Of a DNA stretch of 64,000 bases, positions 1 to 12,520 are shown one piece after another. Position 1 is the first letter of the stretch. Every line of letters begins with the position of its first letter. The position numbers and the translations under genes were made by a program. The stretch comes from Todiramphus chloris collaris. Its lineage: Eukaryota; Chordata; Aves; Coraciiformes; Alcedinidae. A model generated the notes under the pieces. It was not told the DNA's origin, made no database searches, and saw nothing but the letters and a program-made list of their open reading frames with translations. Location: the NCBI GenBank assembly GCA_025345505.1, contig JANVCC010000040.1, forward strand, positions 8,207,655 to 8,271,654. Reading direction: 5' to 3'.

Positions 1-3000
1 TGTAGCTTTCCAAGAACTGTCATGTTGGCAGACTCTGAGTCATTCAGATTCAAGTTAGACCATGCTTGCAGGAGGATGGTTTTTTGTTAGGGTTTTTTTG
101 TTGTTGTTTTTGGTGCATTTTTTTTTCCTTCAAGACCTGTGCAAGCAGGTTTGAATATAATTTAAAAATAAAACAATAATAAAAAAACCCAAAACAACAA
201 CAAAACACAAACCAAAAAAAAAAAAACCAAAACCAAACTAAAAAATCTTATCTGTTTCTGGAAAGGGGAGGGACATAAACCCCTTTGCTGGTAGCATCCT
301 TATTTGTGGGTTTGTGTTTCCCTGCAGCTCAATTTGGGGCAGCAAATACTTTCTTTATGGGGCACACAGATCCTGCTGTGATTTTAGTTGTTTTGCAGCT
401 CTCTGGGGACAGACACTGAAGCACATCAAAAAGCAGCAGTGAGTCCATGTGGGAGGGAAAATTGACTATTTTCTCTCTCTCCTGTTGCAATGGGTTGATG
501 GACTCTACTCCAGGGGTCTACCAGCCATGGTCTTTCTGTTAAGCAGTGGTGGTCCAGGAAAGTAGGGTCGCTTCTCTGTCCTTTTCCTTCAAAGGGCAGT
601 GGGACTGCTCTAACCCTGAGTACCTAAATGCTTGCTGTGAGTTTATCCAGAGACTATCACAATCCTGCTCCTCAGGTCTGTGCAAGATCTCAACGTGAGT
701 TCCCTGTGTGGCCTGAATTTGGTTGGTTGCCATGCAGTCTGTGAGAGGATCTGCCGCACATTGCTGTCTTTGAACTGGAACTTAGTTGCACAGTGTGAGG
801 TTTTTTTTTTTAACTTCTTTCTAAATTTAAGAACAACTCCAGAGCATGCAGTGTTTCAGTAGCTGTGTGAGAGAGGAAATCAAGCCTTTGGCAAATAAGG
901 CAAAACCTTTTGTGTGTGGTGTGGGTTCTGTTCTATCCTAAATGGGCCATTTTCTGTCATATTGGTGTGATAGAAAGCATGTCAAGATTGATGGCAAATC
1001 TCGCTCCTGCAGTGTATCAGAAGCAGTTAGCATTTTACATGCAGTGTAAACAAAAGGATGATCATTAGCCATAATTAGATTTTTATGGGTTTGTAAGCTG
1101 ACTCATGCCCCCTGGAACTTTTGCACAGCAAGCTAAAGATATGCCAAGGTTTAGAAAAGTGTGATTGCTCTTTGGCTTGTAAAATATCAAGTTTGGATGT
1201 ACAGCTGTTGTGTGTTCCCTAATAATAATAACAATAATAAGACAAAAATATTGTAACCTTTACTCATTCCTTATTCCAGCAAACTTTCCATGGGATTGAG
1301 TAAGAGCTTCAGGATGCAGTTTGTGGATGCTGGCTGTTAATGTTAGATTGGAAAGCCAGCAGTAAAAATAGCCAGGCTCTGATGTATGTTCAGTTTTGGG
1401 GGATGCCAAAGATAGCAGACTTCTGAGTGGGCAGCGAATCTCAGTCCAAGCTTTGAAGTTGAAATCTATCAACCATAGTAGCACATCTTGGCCTTTTGGA
1501 AGACCTGAAACCATGGTACATTGTGGTTGAGGAGAGAGATGTTCTGTAGGGCACTCCTGAAGATCTTGAAACAGCTGTAGACAAGTTCCCCCTGAAACTC
1601 AGCAGGTGACTAGCTCCTGAATATGTTGCTCAAGTCTGTTATCTTGTACCCGTAAGGCTTTTACAGCTTCTCACAACTGTCCATTGACATGGAACATCCT
1701 TGACTAGATAACATTTCTTTTGATCTACAAATCTGTTGACATTAATTTCTGCTTTCAAAACTGTAAAAAATATTTTCTCGAAATGCAGCTTGCCACTTAG
1801 GTGGTCCCTGAGGCAATCGGCTATCATCATAGCTCCTCTGGCTCCTTTCAGATCAGAAGTTCAGTCTGGCACCTGAAGGTCTCGGAGTTGAATGTGCCGA
1901 GTGTAGGAGTCAGGGATGGCAATGATGTCCCTTCTTCCTCTACAGCCTGATGCCTTCTTCCATCACTCTCCCTCTGTCACCATTGCTGCTGCAGGCAAGC
2001 TTGATCTTCCCTGGTGTCTGTGCTCAGCGCAGTTGTGCCTGGATAAGGTACAGGCTTGACCCCAGACTCTGACCATCCAGGTGACTGGTGCATGGGTCTG
2101 GTGGGTTTGGACATTGTTTTCCCTTGCCAGTGCCTGTACCTCACACCTTTCTCTGCAAAACTTCTCATGTCTCTATCCAATAAATAAAATTGCATATGTA
2201 AGAGACAGGAAAGTCCTCTTCTTGGTTGGCAAAATAATTGCATAATTTCGTCTGAATAAAACTAGGAAATTGATAAATATCGAGTTACCATCCCTAAAAA
2301 TTACTGTTCCCATTGGTGGTTTGGGTTTTTTTATGTATATGGAGGAGGTTTCCTGCATGGTTATGGGATACTGAGATGGCTTAAATGAAGGTGTACATGT
2401 CCTCAAAGGACTGAGCATGTGGATAAGTGTAAATATGGAAACAATCAGACTGGTTTCTCAGTGCTGATTTCCCTGTTATGAAGTGTAGAGGCTGCAAGGC
2501 ACAGAGTCACTTCTACAGCTCTGGCAAAATGCATGAACTGGTGTATGATGATGGTGTACTGGGGTCTGTTCAGGCTGAAATCATATAGATGCATTGAGAT
2601 GATGCTCACTGAAAAGAAAGGGGCTGTGTTGAAGCATAATGACAAGACAGCAGCATAAAGCATATAGCTTTTTGATGTAACCTTGTTGGTACTGCTGCTT
2701 CTTAGCAAGAACAGAGTGAGGGGAAGGAACAAGCCTGTGTCACTTGGGGGGGGGGACACCAACCAAAAAACCTCCTCCCGAAAACCCGGAACAGACAAGA
2801 GAATTGACTAGCATTTGTACACTTCTAAAATGTGTCTTTCTGGAAACCCCTAATCGGAAACAGCAGCTTTGAGCTGAACAAGGACTGAATTCTCAGTCGC
2901 TTACTTGTCCTTCCTTGACCCCTTGCCCAGTCACTGCTGGGTGATACTGGAGGTTGGTAGCCAGATGACTGAGAGGGGCTTGTGACTGTTGGCATGTTTG

Positions 3001-6000
3001 CTTTTGACTTCAGGAGTGGCTGCTGTGCTACCTCTACAGAGATTTTTTTTTTTTTCCTTTTTTTTTTTTTTTAAAGCATCTGTTGTACATTTGTCTATGG
3101 CAAGAATTACAATCCCCGAAGGAATTGTTGGCTGATGTATAGATGATGCCAGATGAGGCAAAGCACCGTTTGGCACATTCCAAATTAAGCAGCTCTCTGT
3201 GTATGACACTGTCATTTGGAGATGATTTACACAGCCGCTCTTTGCCATCAGGATGTCATCTGCCCTCTCTGTGCTGCTGAACTTTCTTGGATGCAGCCTG
3301 ACTCCTTAAACACACTGCCCTGATTGGAAACACACCGAGGAAAACAAATGCATGCGCTTGCCTTTTGTTGCAAACTGGTTTGTTTCAATGGAAAGCAGAA
3401 GTAGTGGAGTCATTTTTCCCTCCTCTGATGTTGATGTTAGGATTTCAAGCCTGAGTGCCTGAATGACGAGAGCCGTGGTATTTCCATAGGACAGAGCTGT
3501 TGTCAGGTTTCAATGTGTTCCCATGAATGCAGAGGGAGAAAAGAGCAGTCTCCTTCCCATTTTGGCCAGATGTTCCCATGCATTTGCATCGGTATCGTGC
3601 ATGTTCCTCCAGCTGCTTTTTGTCCTTAAGAGATTATTTTGTTTTCCATCCTTTCCTCTCCATTGTGCACAAGGTAAAACTAATCATGGGCAAGTTGTGA
3701 TGATTAGCACTTCTCTTCAGATAAGGTCCGGATCCTGTGCTGGTGTAAACCAGCATAGCCCTGTTGACTTCTGTGAAATGACCAAGTCTCATCTCCTTGC
3801 TGGCTTTTGCCTGCATGCATTGATGGAGAGAGGGAGGTATCTCCATTCCCCACTGCGTGTGGCTGTGCTGATGGTTGGGCCAGCAGCTCCTCTTTCCTCC
3901 AGCAGCAGAAGTTGAAAGCACACGAAAAGATACAAGAGATCTTATCTTCTGTGTCCCATCCCTCCCTTCCCCACTCCCTCCCCATTTCCCCCCCCCACCT
4001 CAGCTTGGGGCAAGAGAAAGTCTATATATTGGTATAACCATCCTAATTGTAGGACTTGGCTTGTACCACTGAAATCTGTCTGTGGACATTTCTTTACTTT
4101 CAGATCTAGATTTAGTGTGTTAAAAGTTGTATGTGTCCAGAAGGAAAATATTTCATTCCATACTTTAATGGTCTTTCTGCGACCATGAGGTTAATTGGTA
4201 ACCCTTGCCCATAAATGTCTTTCCCCACCAAAAGCTTCCAACTTGAAATAGGTCCAGTTCTTTAAAGTTTTCAATAAAGACCCAGTTTTCCCAGTGTATC
4301 TCTGCCCTTGCTGCTTTAATAAAGTCTTTGCTGGAGTAAAGCCTGTGGCTCTGAGAGAATAATGGTGGCAGCTTCTGCCCTATGTGTGACAAGGAAACAC
4401 GGGCAGATGTTAAATGAGGCTTAAGAGAGGAAGAACACTCTGGTTTTAGGTAGTGTACTGATTTTTAAACTTAATTTAGGACAGCTTAGAAAACTGTTTT
4501 TGCTTCCTGGGTTTGGTCTGTGGAAGCTAAATTTTATATTCTCAAATGAATAAAGCAAAAATGACTTTCCATTCTGCTCCTGGCACTGTATCAACATTTG
4601 TGTAGGAACGTGAAAGTTTTAAACTGTGAAAGAAATAATCGCCTGCTCTAATCAACATTTATGGTGGAAGGCTTATTAAAGCACTGATACATTATCTTAA
4701 AATTTTGAGTACTGTTCCTTCCATTTACAAGAACTCGAACTTTCCATAGCTGCTTCGATAAACTTTTCAACAGGTCTCAAAAAACTAACAAACGATCCCA
4801 TTACACCATGCGTTAAAAATCCATCCATCTTATACTAATGAGTTAGTGGACGTGCATAAAATAAAAATATCTGTTCCTTTTACATTGTTTAAATCGCTAC
4901 TGTCAGGTACTTCAGCTCCAAATGATAATGTGTGTTTAAAAAAACAAATACATTAATGTTTCATGTTATTTTAAAGTGTGTCTTTTTTCAGATGATTTAT
5001 ATGGTGTTTGTGATCCAAGCCTGAAAGTATGCTAAGAGGCCTGGGGAGAAGAAAACTTGTTTTAAAAACAGAGTATTTCCCATCCTATTGCCCCAAACCA
5101 GTAAAATAATGAAATATGATAAAGAAATTGGAACAGATGACTGGTTTTTATCTTCAGCATGTTTATTTAACAGACAATATTTTATAAAAATGACAAATCA
5201 ATTTAGTAATGAGACCCATAATGTGGAATGCCTGAGTAATCCTTCTGTGTTACACTTCATTTGCTTCCCCTTGTGGCTTATTTTCAAGATGTGCAACTGT
5301 AATATCTTGGAAAAATCAGCCCTGTGTTACTGTAAGCACCTCTTTCAAATGATGGCTAGTCTTCTGGTTTGATATGCATCCAACTTTGAATTATAATGCA
5401 GAAAGAGCACTGACCTTTAAGAAAATCTTCGTGGGCCTGTGCACTAGATGGAAAGGGCTTTAGGTACAAAAAAAACCCTGTTTGGCTTAATGTGTCAAAG
5501 GGAGAAGAAAAAGCTCCTATAGAGAGCTATCTCTATAGCAAGAAAATATACGGTGGGTGTTATACCTCCCATACAGCTTCTGCTTTACTTGTCTTGTGCT
5601 GTGAAGACGTGCCGTCAGCATCCTCCTCCTGGTGCAGTAGCTGTGTGTTGATGTATTCTGGTTGCCTTCAGTGGTCTCATGCAAGTAGGTTTGGAAAGCA
5701 CTGGAATAGCTGACGTTGACTAACATTTAAATAAGATATTCAGCAAAAGCCGTCATTGATCAGACAGCCGGTTCCTGTGCTGAAACAGTAACACATGGGG
5801 AGTATAATTACCAAGAGGAGTTGGGGGTTTTATAGCTGCTGATGCTGCTCAGCTCTGGTGACTGTGGACTGTCAAGTCTGTCCCAACAGGGAACTTCATG
5901 ATTCAGCTCCCTCTGTATTGTTCAGAGATGCTTCAGGAAGGTGGAAACAGCACAGGGATGATTAGTCTCTTTAAAGCTCTCCCCAACAAGTAATCCTGTT

Positions 6001-7855
6001 TGTTTAAGCCTAGATTTAAATCGGTGAAGCTCTGTCTTAAAACTGCTTTACTCATCTGTGCAAAAACTATTCCAGATCTTCTGTCAGTCACAAAACTTGT
6101 AATTTTTAACATGAGTTTATTCAAGGTCAATTTATTATTCTTACGCCAACACTGTCCTATAGTTCAAACAGCTTTTTGAGAACAAAACTGGGTGTATCTC
6201 CCTTTTGTTGTGTTTGTAGATGGCAGTCTGTCCCATCTGTCTTTGTTTTGCTAGACTAAGCATGGCAGGCTCCTCTTGTCCCTTGGCCAAGGCTGCACCT
6301 CCGATGTCCTGCTCCTTTCTGGCTCCCACTGGTTAAGGAATAAAAATAGGAATAAATGTTTCAACTGAAAGCCACCTTGAGAAGGCAATCCTAAGCCAGG
6401 CTTCTCTCCGGAGTTTAATTGGTTTAGTTTTATTATATTTCCTGATGGAAATGTAAAAAAATGTGTGCGAGGAGTGCAAGAACGCTGTTGTGGATCCAAA
6501 GGGCTCCCCTTTGAAACGAAGCGGGTGTGCGTTCGCAGTGTCCAGGCACTGGTGGGAATGCCATAGTGTTGTTGTGTTTCCGTGACCCCAAGGCAGTGAT
6601 TGTGCTGACATCAGTTCATAGGGAATAAAAGTAAAGTCAGATGTGGGTTTATTGCTTGAGCTCTTTGCGTTTTCAGTGCTATCTTGCGTTTGAATACGTT
6701 GTAAGTTTTTAATTATTTTTTAATACATTCACATGTAGCAAAATTTAAAAAAAAAATACTTTTTTGAAATTTGGATGTTTTCTTGGACAATGTGCAAAAA
6801 AAAAAGTTTTGAAGTAAGCTGTAAATACGTTCTTTCCAAAAAGCTTCTGCAAAGATTAGATTGATGCTGAAGTTGTGCCTTTCTGAAGACAAACCCGGAT
6901 TTGAAATGGGACCAGTAAAGGCGAGTCACGTACATCCCATGAAGTGGTTTTACCAAGCTGATTTCTGTCATAGCAGTGCAAATGCCACTTATGGATTAAG
7001 GCTATTTTATGAACTGCAAACTAGCCGATCTTAAAAGCACTGTCCTGAAACACCAGCTGTGTAAATATTTCAGTACATTTTTTCCCTCCTGATTTGTTAT
7101 TCTCCCCTCACCCCCAGCCCCCTTTGTGATAGCAGATAATTCACTTTTCCTTTGGAAAAGGGTCTTTGCAGTTTGAAGTTTCCTGGCATCAAGCTCCACT
7201 GGGGACCTTCGCTCTCCTTTGCAGAAGCATGTTGAGCCCTCACTGTCCCATCAGTCAGAATTAAAACTAAATGATCCCTGGTATTTCCTTGCCAGATAAC
7301 CAGATGTCACGCACAGCGACAAGGATGTAGAGGGCAAGTCTAGCACCTGACTGCCTAAATCTCTGTCTGTATCGTTCCCATTGTCAGTAACAAACATGGG
7401 AATTTTACTGTGGGTCTTTCAGATGTAGTTGTCTGAACCTGGGGGTTTGTTTTAGTCTCTAATGTTATTAGCTGTTTTGTTATCTATTTTTTAATCTGTT
7501 GGAATAATTTGCAGGAAATCAGTGTGACTTTCTCTAAACCAAGAGAAGCAGAAAGACTTTGCTTTCCTGTTTTCACAAGGGCTTTAGTTCTGCAGGTTGA
7601 AAAATCCACTGGTTTTGTTTGTTTGTTTTGTTTTTGGTTTTTTAAGCTTGTAATAAACTCTAGTCCGTAAATATTTATTCCACTTCAGTTACCATCTTAA
7701 TGGACACAGAGAGAAGTGACCATGTAAAAATGGGCTCCAGAACTTGGTTTACTACTGCAACTGTAGCCGGTGACTGGTGATCCTGAGGATCCTGGAGACA
7801 AGCCTGGTCCCCAGCAGGTGATGTACGTTATGTCCTTCAAAAGGGTGAAGATCTT
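1..7855. other. Intron stretch without genes
   Basis: No exon, RNA gene or mobile element was recognised here. It holds T/G-rich and A/C-rich tracts near 79-246 that form an inverted repeat, an (aat)n-like run at 1220-1240, a G10 run at 2746-2755, a T-rich tract at 3043-3072 and a C-rich tract at 3961-3999. Confidence 0.6.
161..246. repeat. A/C-rich low-complexity tract
   Basis: The tract is almost pure A with interspersed C (aaaac, aac and aaacc units). It lies opposite a T/G-rich tract at 79-128, with which it can pair over a perfect 15-bp inverted repeat (96-110 with 191-205). Confidence 0.85.
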
Positions 7856-8206
7856 TTAGGAAACATTTCTTTACCTGAGAGGGTGGTCAAACACTGAAAC
7901 AGTCTTCCCAGAGAGGTGGTCAATGCCCTAAGCCTGTCAATGTTTAAGAGGCATTTGGACAATGCCCTTAATAACACAATTTTGCTTTCTAACCACCCTG
8001 GAGGTGTTTAAAAAAAATGTGTAGATGTGGCAGTTCAGGATATGGTTTAGTGGTCCTGATAGCATCTAGTAGGTGGTTGGACTTGATGATCTTGAAGGTC
8101 ATTTCCAACCTTAGTGATTCTATGACTTGGTCAGCCCTGAAGTGGTCAGGCAGCTGGACTAGATAACTGTTGTTGAGTCCCTTCCAACCGAAATAGTCTA
8201 TTTTTT
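7856..8206 (+). mobile_element. CR1 LINE 3' end, interrupted by a second CR1
   Basis: The first part (7856-7990) contains the sense-strand CR1 3' motif gagggtggtcaaacactg, then cttcccagagaggtggtc and a segment ending near ttaataac. The last part (about 8126-8206) carries the matching terminal piece of the same subfamily: ggtcagccctgaagtggtc, ggactagataactgttg, cccttccaaccgaaatag and a tctattttt tail. Between the two halves lies a complete 3' tail of a different CR1 type, listed separately. The outer copy is about 215 bp without the insert and holds no coding capacity. It is in the same orientation as COL23A1. Subfamily names cannot be assigned without a repeat library. Confidence 0.85.
7991..8125 (+). 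mobile_element. CR1 LINE 3' tail inserted inside another CR1
   Basis: The segment starts at ccaccctggaggtgtttaa and runs through atgtgtagatgtggca, atggtttagtggt and ggttggacttgatgatct to tccaaccttagtgattctatga. The final gattctatga is one unit of the 8-bp terminal repeat (ATTCTATG type) that ends most bird CR1 subfamilies. It is about 135 bp and severely 5' truncated. It splits the surrounding CR1 copy, so it must be the younger insertion. Confidence 0.82.
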
Positions 8207-11052
8207 TAATATGGACCAGAGTGTCTGGACTGGGTAATCTTCTTATATTTGTGTATCATCTTCAGAGTTAAAAGATGTGCTGCCCAGCAGGGTGCTGATC
8301 ATTTGATTCCCACTTGGCTGTGGGGCTTGTGCAGACCAGTGCTGGACCATGCACCTAATATTAGGTGTCATATCTTAAAAGCAGAACCTTTGTTGGGAAA
8401 TGCCAATGCCAGGCTGGGCAAATGCCAGCTGTGTACATCTAGTGTGAGGTTTTTTTTAAACCCGAGTCTGTGTATGAACTTGAGAAAGGGCATCTGTGGA
8501 GTCGGGAAAGCCTAGAAACATGTTATAGCTGATAATGTGCTCTCTGTAGCACTGCTCTCCCCCCTGATGCCCTTTGCAAGCTGTGAACGAGCAGTATGAA
8601 AGTCATTGGTTTGGTGCTGAAATGAAACTTGGGACTTTTTCTGTTGACCTGGAATGGACACCATTTATGCATTTATTTTCTAACTGAGATTGCTGGGGAC
8701 TCTTTAAATGGGCTAAAGGAAATTCCTCTGTCCAGAATTTAGTGCAGCCATTCCTGGCTGCATCTGCTGCTCACAGGAGATGCATCCTCCCATCCATCAC
8801 TTGCACATTCATTAGCCTACTCAAGATTGCCACTAAAAATTTGTTTTTTTAAAAAGGAAAAAAGAAAACTAAGTTACTGGGAGGGGAATGGAAGGAAGCC
8901 CTGTGGTATGTCTAGCTGAAGACTGAAGATGAGCAGAGCTGGACTGGGGCAGCAATATCCAGTGGGATGACTTGGAGGTGTGCTAGTGAAGAGTTTGGAC
9001 TGCCCGTATATTATATTTTGCTTTTTCTTCCCTTCCACTAGCTTTTCATAGCCATTGCAAAGACGGGAAGGAAATGAACCTCCAACTTTATGCCTAAAGG
9101 GCAGGGTATGTGTGTTGTGTGCACAGCTCCAGAGGAGACTTGGGATGTGTTTTATGCTTCTTATTGCAAAGGAGCCCAGTAACCTGGCCCCTGGTGATCT
9201 CCTCATGCCTGTGGGTGAGATCCAAGTTACCATGTGTGTGTCTGCGCCTGCATGGCACAAATTGTGGTGGGTGGTACGTCTGCAAAAAGGTACTGTTTGG
9301 GAGGAGTCTGGTACTCTTACATCACTACTGGTCTGGGACACTTCTGCATCACTACACATACGTCTTTTATTTATTATAGTGATCGTTAGGTGTTTTGGGA
9401 TCTTTTTCTCAATAGGTGGAGCCTGAAAAGATGGTAGCCAAAGATAGTCATGAATTGTTCAGGTTCTGCCAACAAGTAAGGACTGGGTGTGTTAACACTT
9501 GACAAAAACCAAAAACCTCCCTGGTTTAGAGAGAGATGTTGAGCCTGTGTGTAAATTCGCACTCTGTGCTGTGTCCCCCTGTGTTGCCCATTGAGGGATG
9601 GGATTCCCACTTTTCTTTTTTCTTCTTTAAGGAGTAATTTAATAGAGCAGAATTTAATTAAGTTGCAACTTTTTCAGAAGGCCGCTGTCTGAATCGCAAA
9701 TGAAAGATAGGCTCTAACCACCGTCATTCCCTAAGCATAATTTGCAAAAAATACTTACATCGACTAAGTAAATGTGATCTGAATCAGAAAAATGATTCTG
9801 AAAGACTGTTTTAGCTTAGCTTCAACCAAATTAATGTCAGTCTGGTTAGTGGCTTGATAATAAACATGCTTCTGCTTTCTGAAGCCACTACTGTATAATC
9901 TTATTACAGCTGATGTGGCTGGCAGTGAGCCAGCCCCGACTCTTGCAGCAACCTCCTTCCCCACTGGAATGTTCCGATAAAAAGCCCACAGTTTGCTTTG
10001 AAAGCCATCGGCTGAAGCTGGTGCCTTAGTCATGCAGCACAGCAGCAGCACGGGATACTGGTGAAATAAAAACAAACAAAACAGAAACAACAACAAAAAC
10101 CCAAAACAAACAAACCAACCCCTAACAGTGAACACAAGGGTTCTTTGCAAGGTTTTATCAGATATCAATTTAAGTGCTGCTTCCACCGCTTTCATTCACT
10201 TCCCCATCAGTTGTTCTGGTGTCATTGTCCAGCACTTCAGAGTTGGAAGCTTTGCCCCCAAACCCTGAAGGGTTAGTGGAACTTTTTTTCCTATATCAAG
10301 TTGCATGGCTTTATATAACTTATTTGCAGTTTTTCTGATGTCTTTTTTTCCCAACATGCTTTTGTACTCATGTGATGAGGGCTGTTGTATTGCCATCTGC
10401 AGCAGAGGCAAAATTAACGCAGAAGAGAAGCCTATGGTGATGAAAACTTGCAACTTTGTGCAGTGTTACTGGAACAGGAACTATTTTTGTAATAAGCATT
10501 TATTAAAGTGGAATTTTTCTGTTCATTTAAAAAAAAAAACTTGGAAAATTTAGAGTTTTACTCTTTTTTTTTTTTTTTTTCTTTTTTTTTCTTTGCTTTT
10601 ATGGGGGAGGCTCTGCAAAGTGGGTTGGATACTATGAGAGCAGTTTCCTGGGCAAGCAAAATGCAAATGATCATCTCTTCCAGATAAGAATTACTTTATT
10701 TCTTGGCAGTTGGATTGCTGTTAGTGCTGAAACATCTTCAAAGACTATAAAAATGGAGACTTGTTACTGTACCTACAATGACTTTGTCCAAGATGTTGCT
10801 CCCCGGATGTTATATATATCTGCAGGGTCTGTTTCTTATATTTCCAGAGCTGCTGGCATGAAGACAACTGTAGGAAATCAGAAAAAACTCTTCTGAAGTT
10901 AAAAAAATAAAAAAATAAAAAAACCAAAAACCCAAACTAGAAATACCTCTACCTGAAGGTAGCCAGTGATGAATAGAAGAGTTTAAAAGAAAAAAAAAAA
11001 AAAAAATTCAGTGAAGTCCATCCACATTGCTAGTAAAAGCAGCAAGTTATTT
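8207..11052. other. Intron stretch without genes
   Basis: Nothing coding was recognised. Low-complexity tracts include an A/C-rich block at about 10068-10115 (aaacaaac-like units), a T-rich block at 10561-10600 and A-rich blocks at about 10899-10935 and 10985-11006, the last directly preceding the antisense CR1. Confidence 0.6.
10561..10600. repeat. T-rich tract
   Basis: Forty bases are nearly all T with a few C and one G, in intron sequence. Confidence 0.85.
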
Positions 11053-11494
11053 TCACAGACTCAGAATGGTAGGGGTTGGAAGGGACCTCTAGAGATTGAG
11101 TCCAACCCCCCCTGCCAAGCAGGGTCACCTAGGGCATGTCACTCAGGAAGGCATCCAGACAGGTTTTGAAAGTCTCTAGAGAAGGTGACTCCACAACTTC
11201 TCTAGGCAGCCTGTTCTAGTGCTCTGTCACCCTCATAGTAAAGAAGTTCCTCCTCATGTTGAGGTGGAACATTCGATGTGCAAGTTTATACTCATCGTTC
11301 CTTATCCTATTTCTGGGCACTACAGAAAGGAGATTGGCTCCTTCAATTTGAAACCCACCCTTTAGATATTCATAGATATTAGTAAGGTCCCTTCTCAGTC
11401 TTCTTAAGACTAAACAGCCCCAGTTCCCTCAGTCTTTCTTCATAGGGGAGATGCTCAAGTTCCTTGATCATCCTCGTAGTTTGCCATCGGACTC

Positions 11495-12515
11495 TTTCCA
11501 GTAGATCCTTGTCTCAAATTGTGGAGCCCAAAACTGAACACAGTATTCCAGGTGTGGTCTTATAAGGGCAGAGTAGAGGGGGAGGAGGACCACCCTACAC
11601 TTGCTGGACACAGTTTTCTTAATGCAGCCCAGGATGCCATTGGCCTTTCTAGCTGCAGGGGCACACTGCTGTCTCGTGGATACCCTGGTATCCAGTAGGA
11701 CTCCAAGGTCTTTCTCCATGGTGCTGCTTTCCAGCAGGGTGACCCCTAACCTGTACCAGTGCCGGGTGCTATTCCTCCCCATATGCATGACTCTACACTT
11801 GTCCTTATTGAACCTCCTGGGGATTACCTTCACCCAGCTATCTAGCCTGTCCAGGTCTCATTGGATAGCAGCACAGCCTTCTGGTGTGTCAGCCACACCT
11901 CCCAGTTTTGTATCATCAGCAGACTTTCTGAGGGTACACTCTATCCCCTCCTCCAGGTCGTTGATGAAGCTATTGAACAAAACTGGACCCAGTACTGGTC
12001 CATGGAAAACCCACTGGCCACAGGCCTCCAGCTTGAATCAGTGCCACTGTTCACAACCCTCTGAACTCTGTTGTTGAGCCAGTTTTCAATCCACCTCACA
12101 GACCAATTGTCTGTGCCACATTTCTAGAGTTTGTCTATGGGGATGTTATGGGAGGCAGTATCAAAAGCCTTACTGAAGGCAAGGTAAATGACATCTGGTG
12201 CTCTGCCTTCATCTACCCATTTGGTCATGGCTTCAAAGAAAGATATCAGGTTAGTCAAGCAGGATTTCTGTTTGGTAAATCCATGTTGGCTACTCCTGAT
12301 AACCTTCTTTTCTTCCATGTGGTTAGAGATGGCCTCCAGAATGAGCTGCTTTATCACCTTTCCGGGGATAGATGTGAGGCTGACCAGTCTGTAGTTGCCT
12401 AGGTAATCCCTCTTGCCCTTTCTGAAGGTTGCAGTGGCATTGGCTTCCTTCCAGTCACCAGGCAACACTCCTGTTCTCCACGATTTTTCAAAAATGATGG
12501 AGAACCATTTTTCAA
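11495..12515 (-). pseudogene. CR1 reverse transcriptase (ORF2) remnant
   Basis: The minus-strand translation recovers the CR1 ORF2 reverse transcriptase in pieces. From the N side these are LPGDWKEAN, YRLVSLTSIPGKV, HGFTKQKSCLTNLI and FSKAFDTASHNI (12124-12468). Next comes RWIENWLNNRVQRVV, then a shifted frame containing [12 protein letters not shown] and the catalytic [15 protein letters not shown] block (Asp pair at 11912-11917). Last is NKDKCRVMHMGRN through SALIRPHLEYCVQFWAPQ (11468-11833). Visible lesions are an amber stop at 12124-12126 in place of the residue before KCG, a one-base frameshift near 12000-12012, and a TGA at 11858-11860 where the family has Arg (CpG decay). The residue before the Asp pair region reads SADD rather than FADD. 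The copy is non-functional. Confidence 0.93.
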
Positions 12516-12520
12516 AAATG
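12483..12520. repeat. 14-bp direct repeat at the CR1 5' junction
   Basis: The 14-mer atttttcaaaaatg occurs at 12483-12496, inside CR1 coding sequence, and again at 12507-12520, where recognisable CR1 similarity ends. The period is 24 bp. Confidence 0.9.

Larger units (their letters stand above)
11053..12520 (-). mobile_element. 5'-truncated CR1 LINE, antisense to COL23A1
   Basis: This is a roughly 1.5 kb chicken-repeat-1 (CR1) non-LTR retrotransposon. Read on the minus strand it runs from the reverse-transcriptase fingers (an IIFEKSWRTG-like motif near 12483-12500) to the typical 3' UTR ending near 11053 with ggtcccttccaacccctacc and a ttctgagtctgtga tail. Full-length CR1 is about 4.5 kb, so this copy is 5' truncated, as most are. 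Family-typical segments include the 3' UTR text on failing to maintain the frame after the C-terminal PHLEYCVQFWAP motif. No poly(A) tail is present, as expected for CR1. The exact 5' boundary is uncertain, because a 14-bp repeat straddles it. Confidence 0.95.

Noticed and set aside
8874-9359. 161-codon minus-strand open frame
   Set aside because: No family motif was seen, and overlapping open frames of similar length occur on the opposite strand. This is typical of intron DNA with few stop codons locally.
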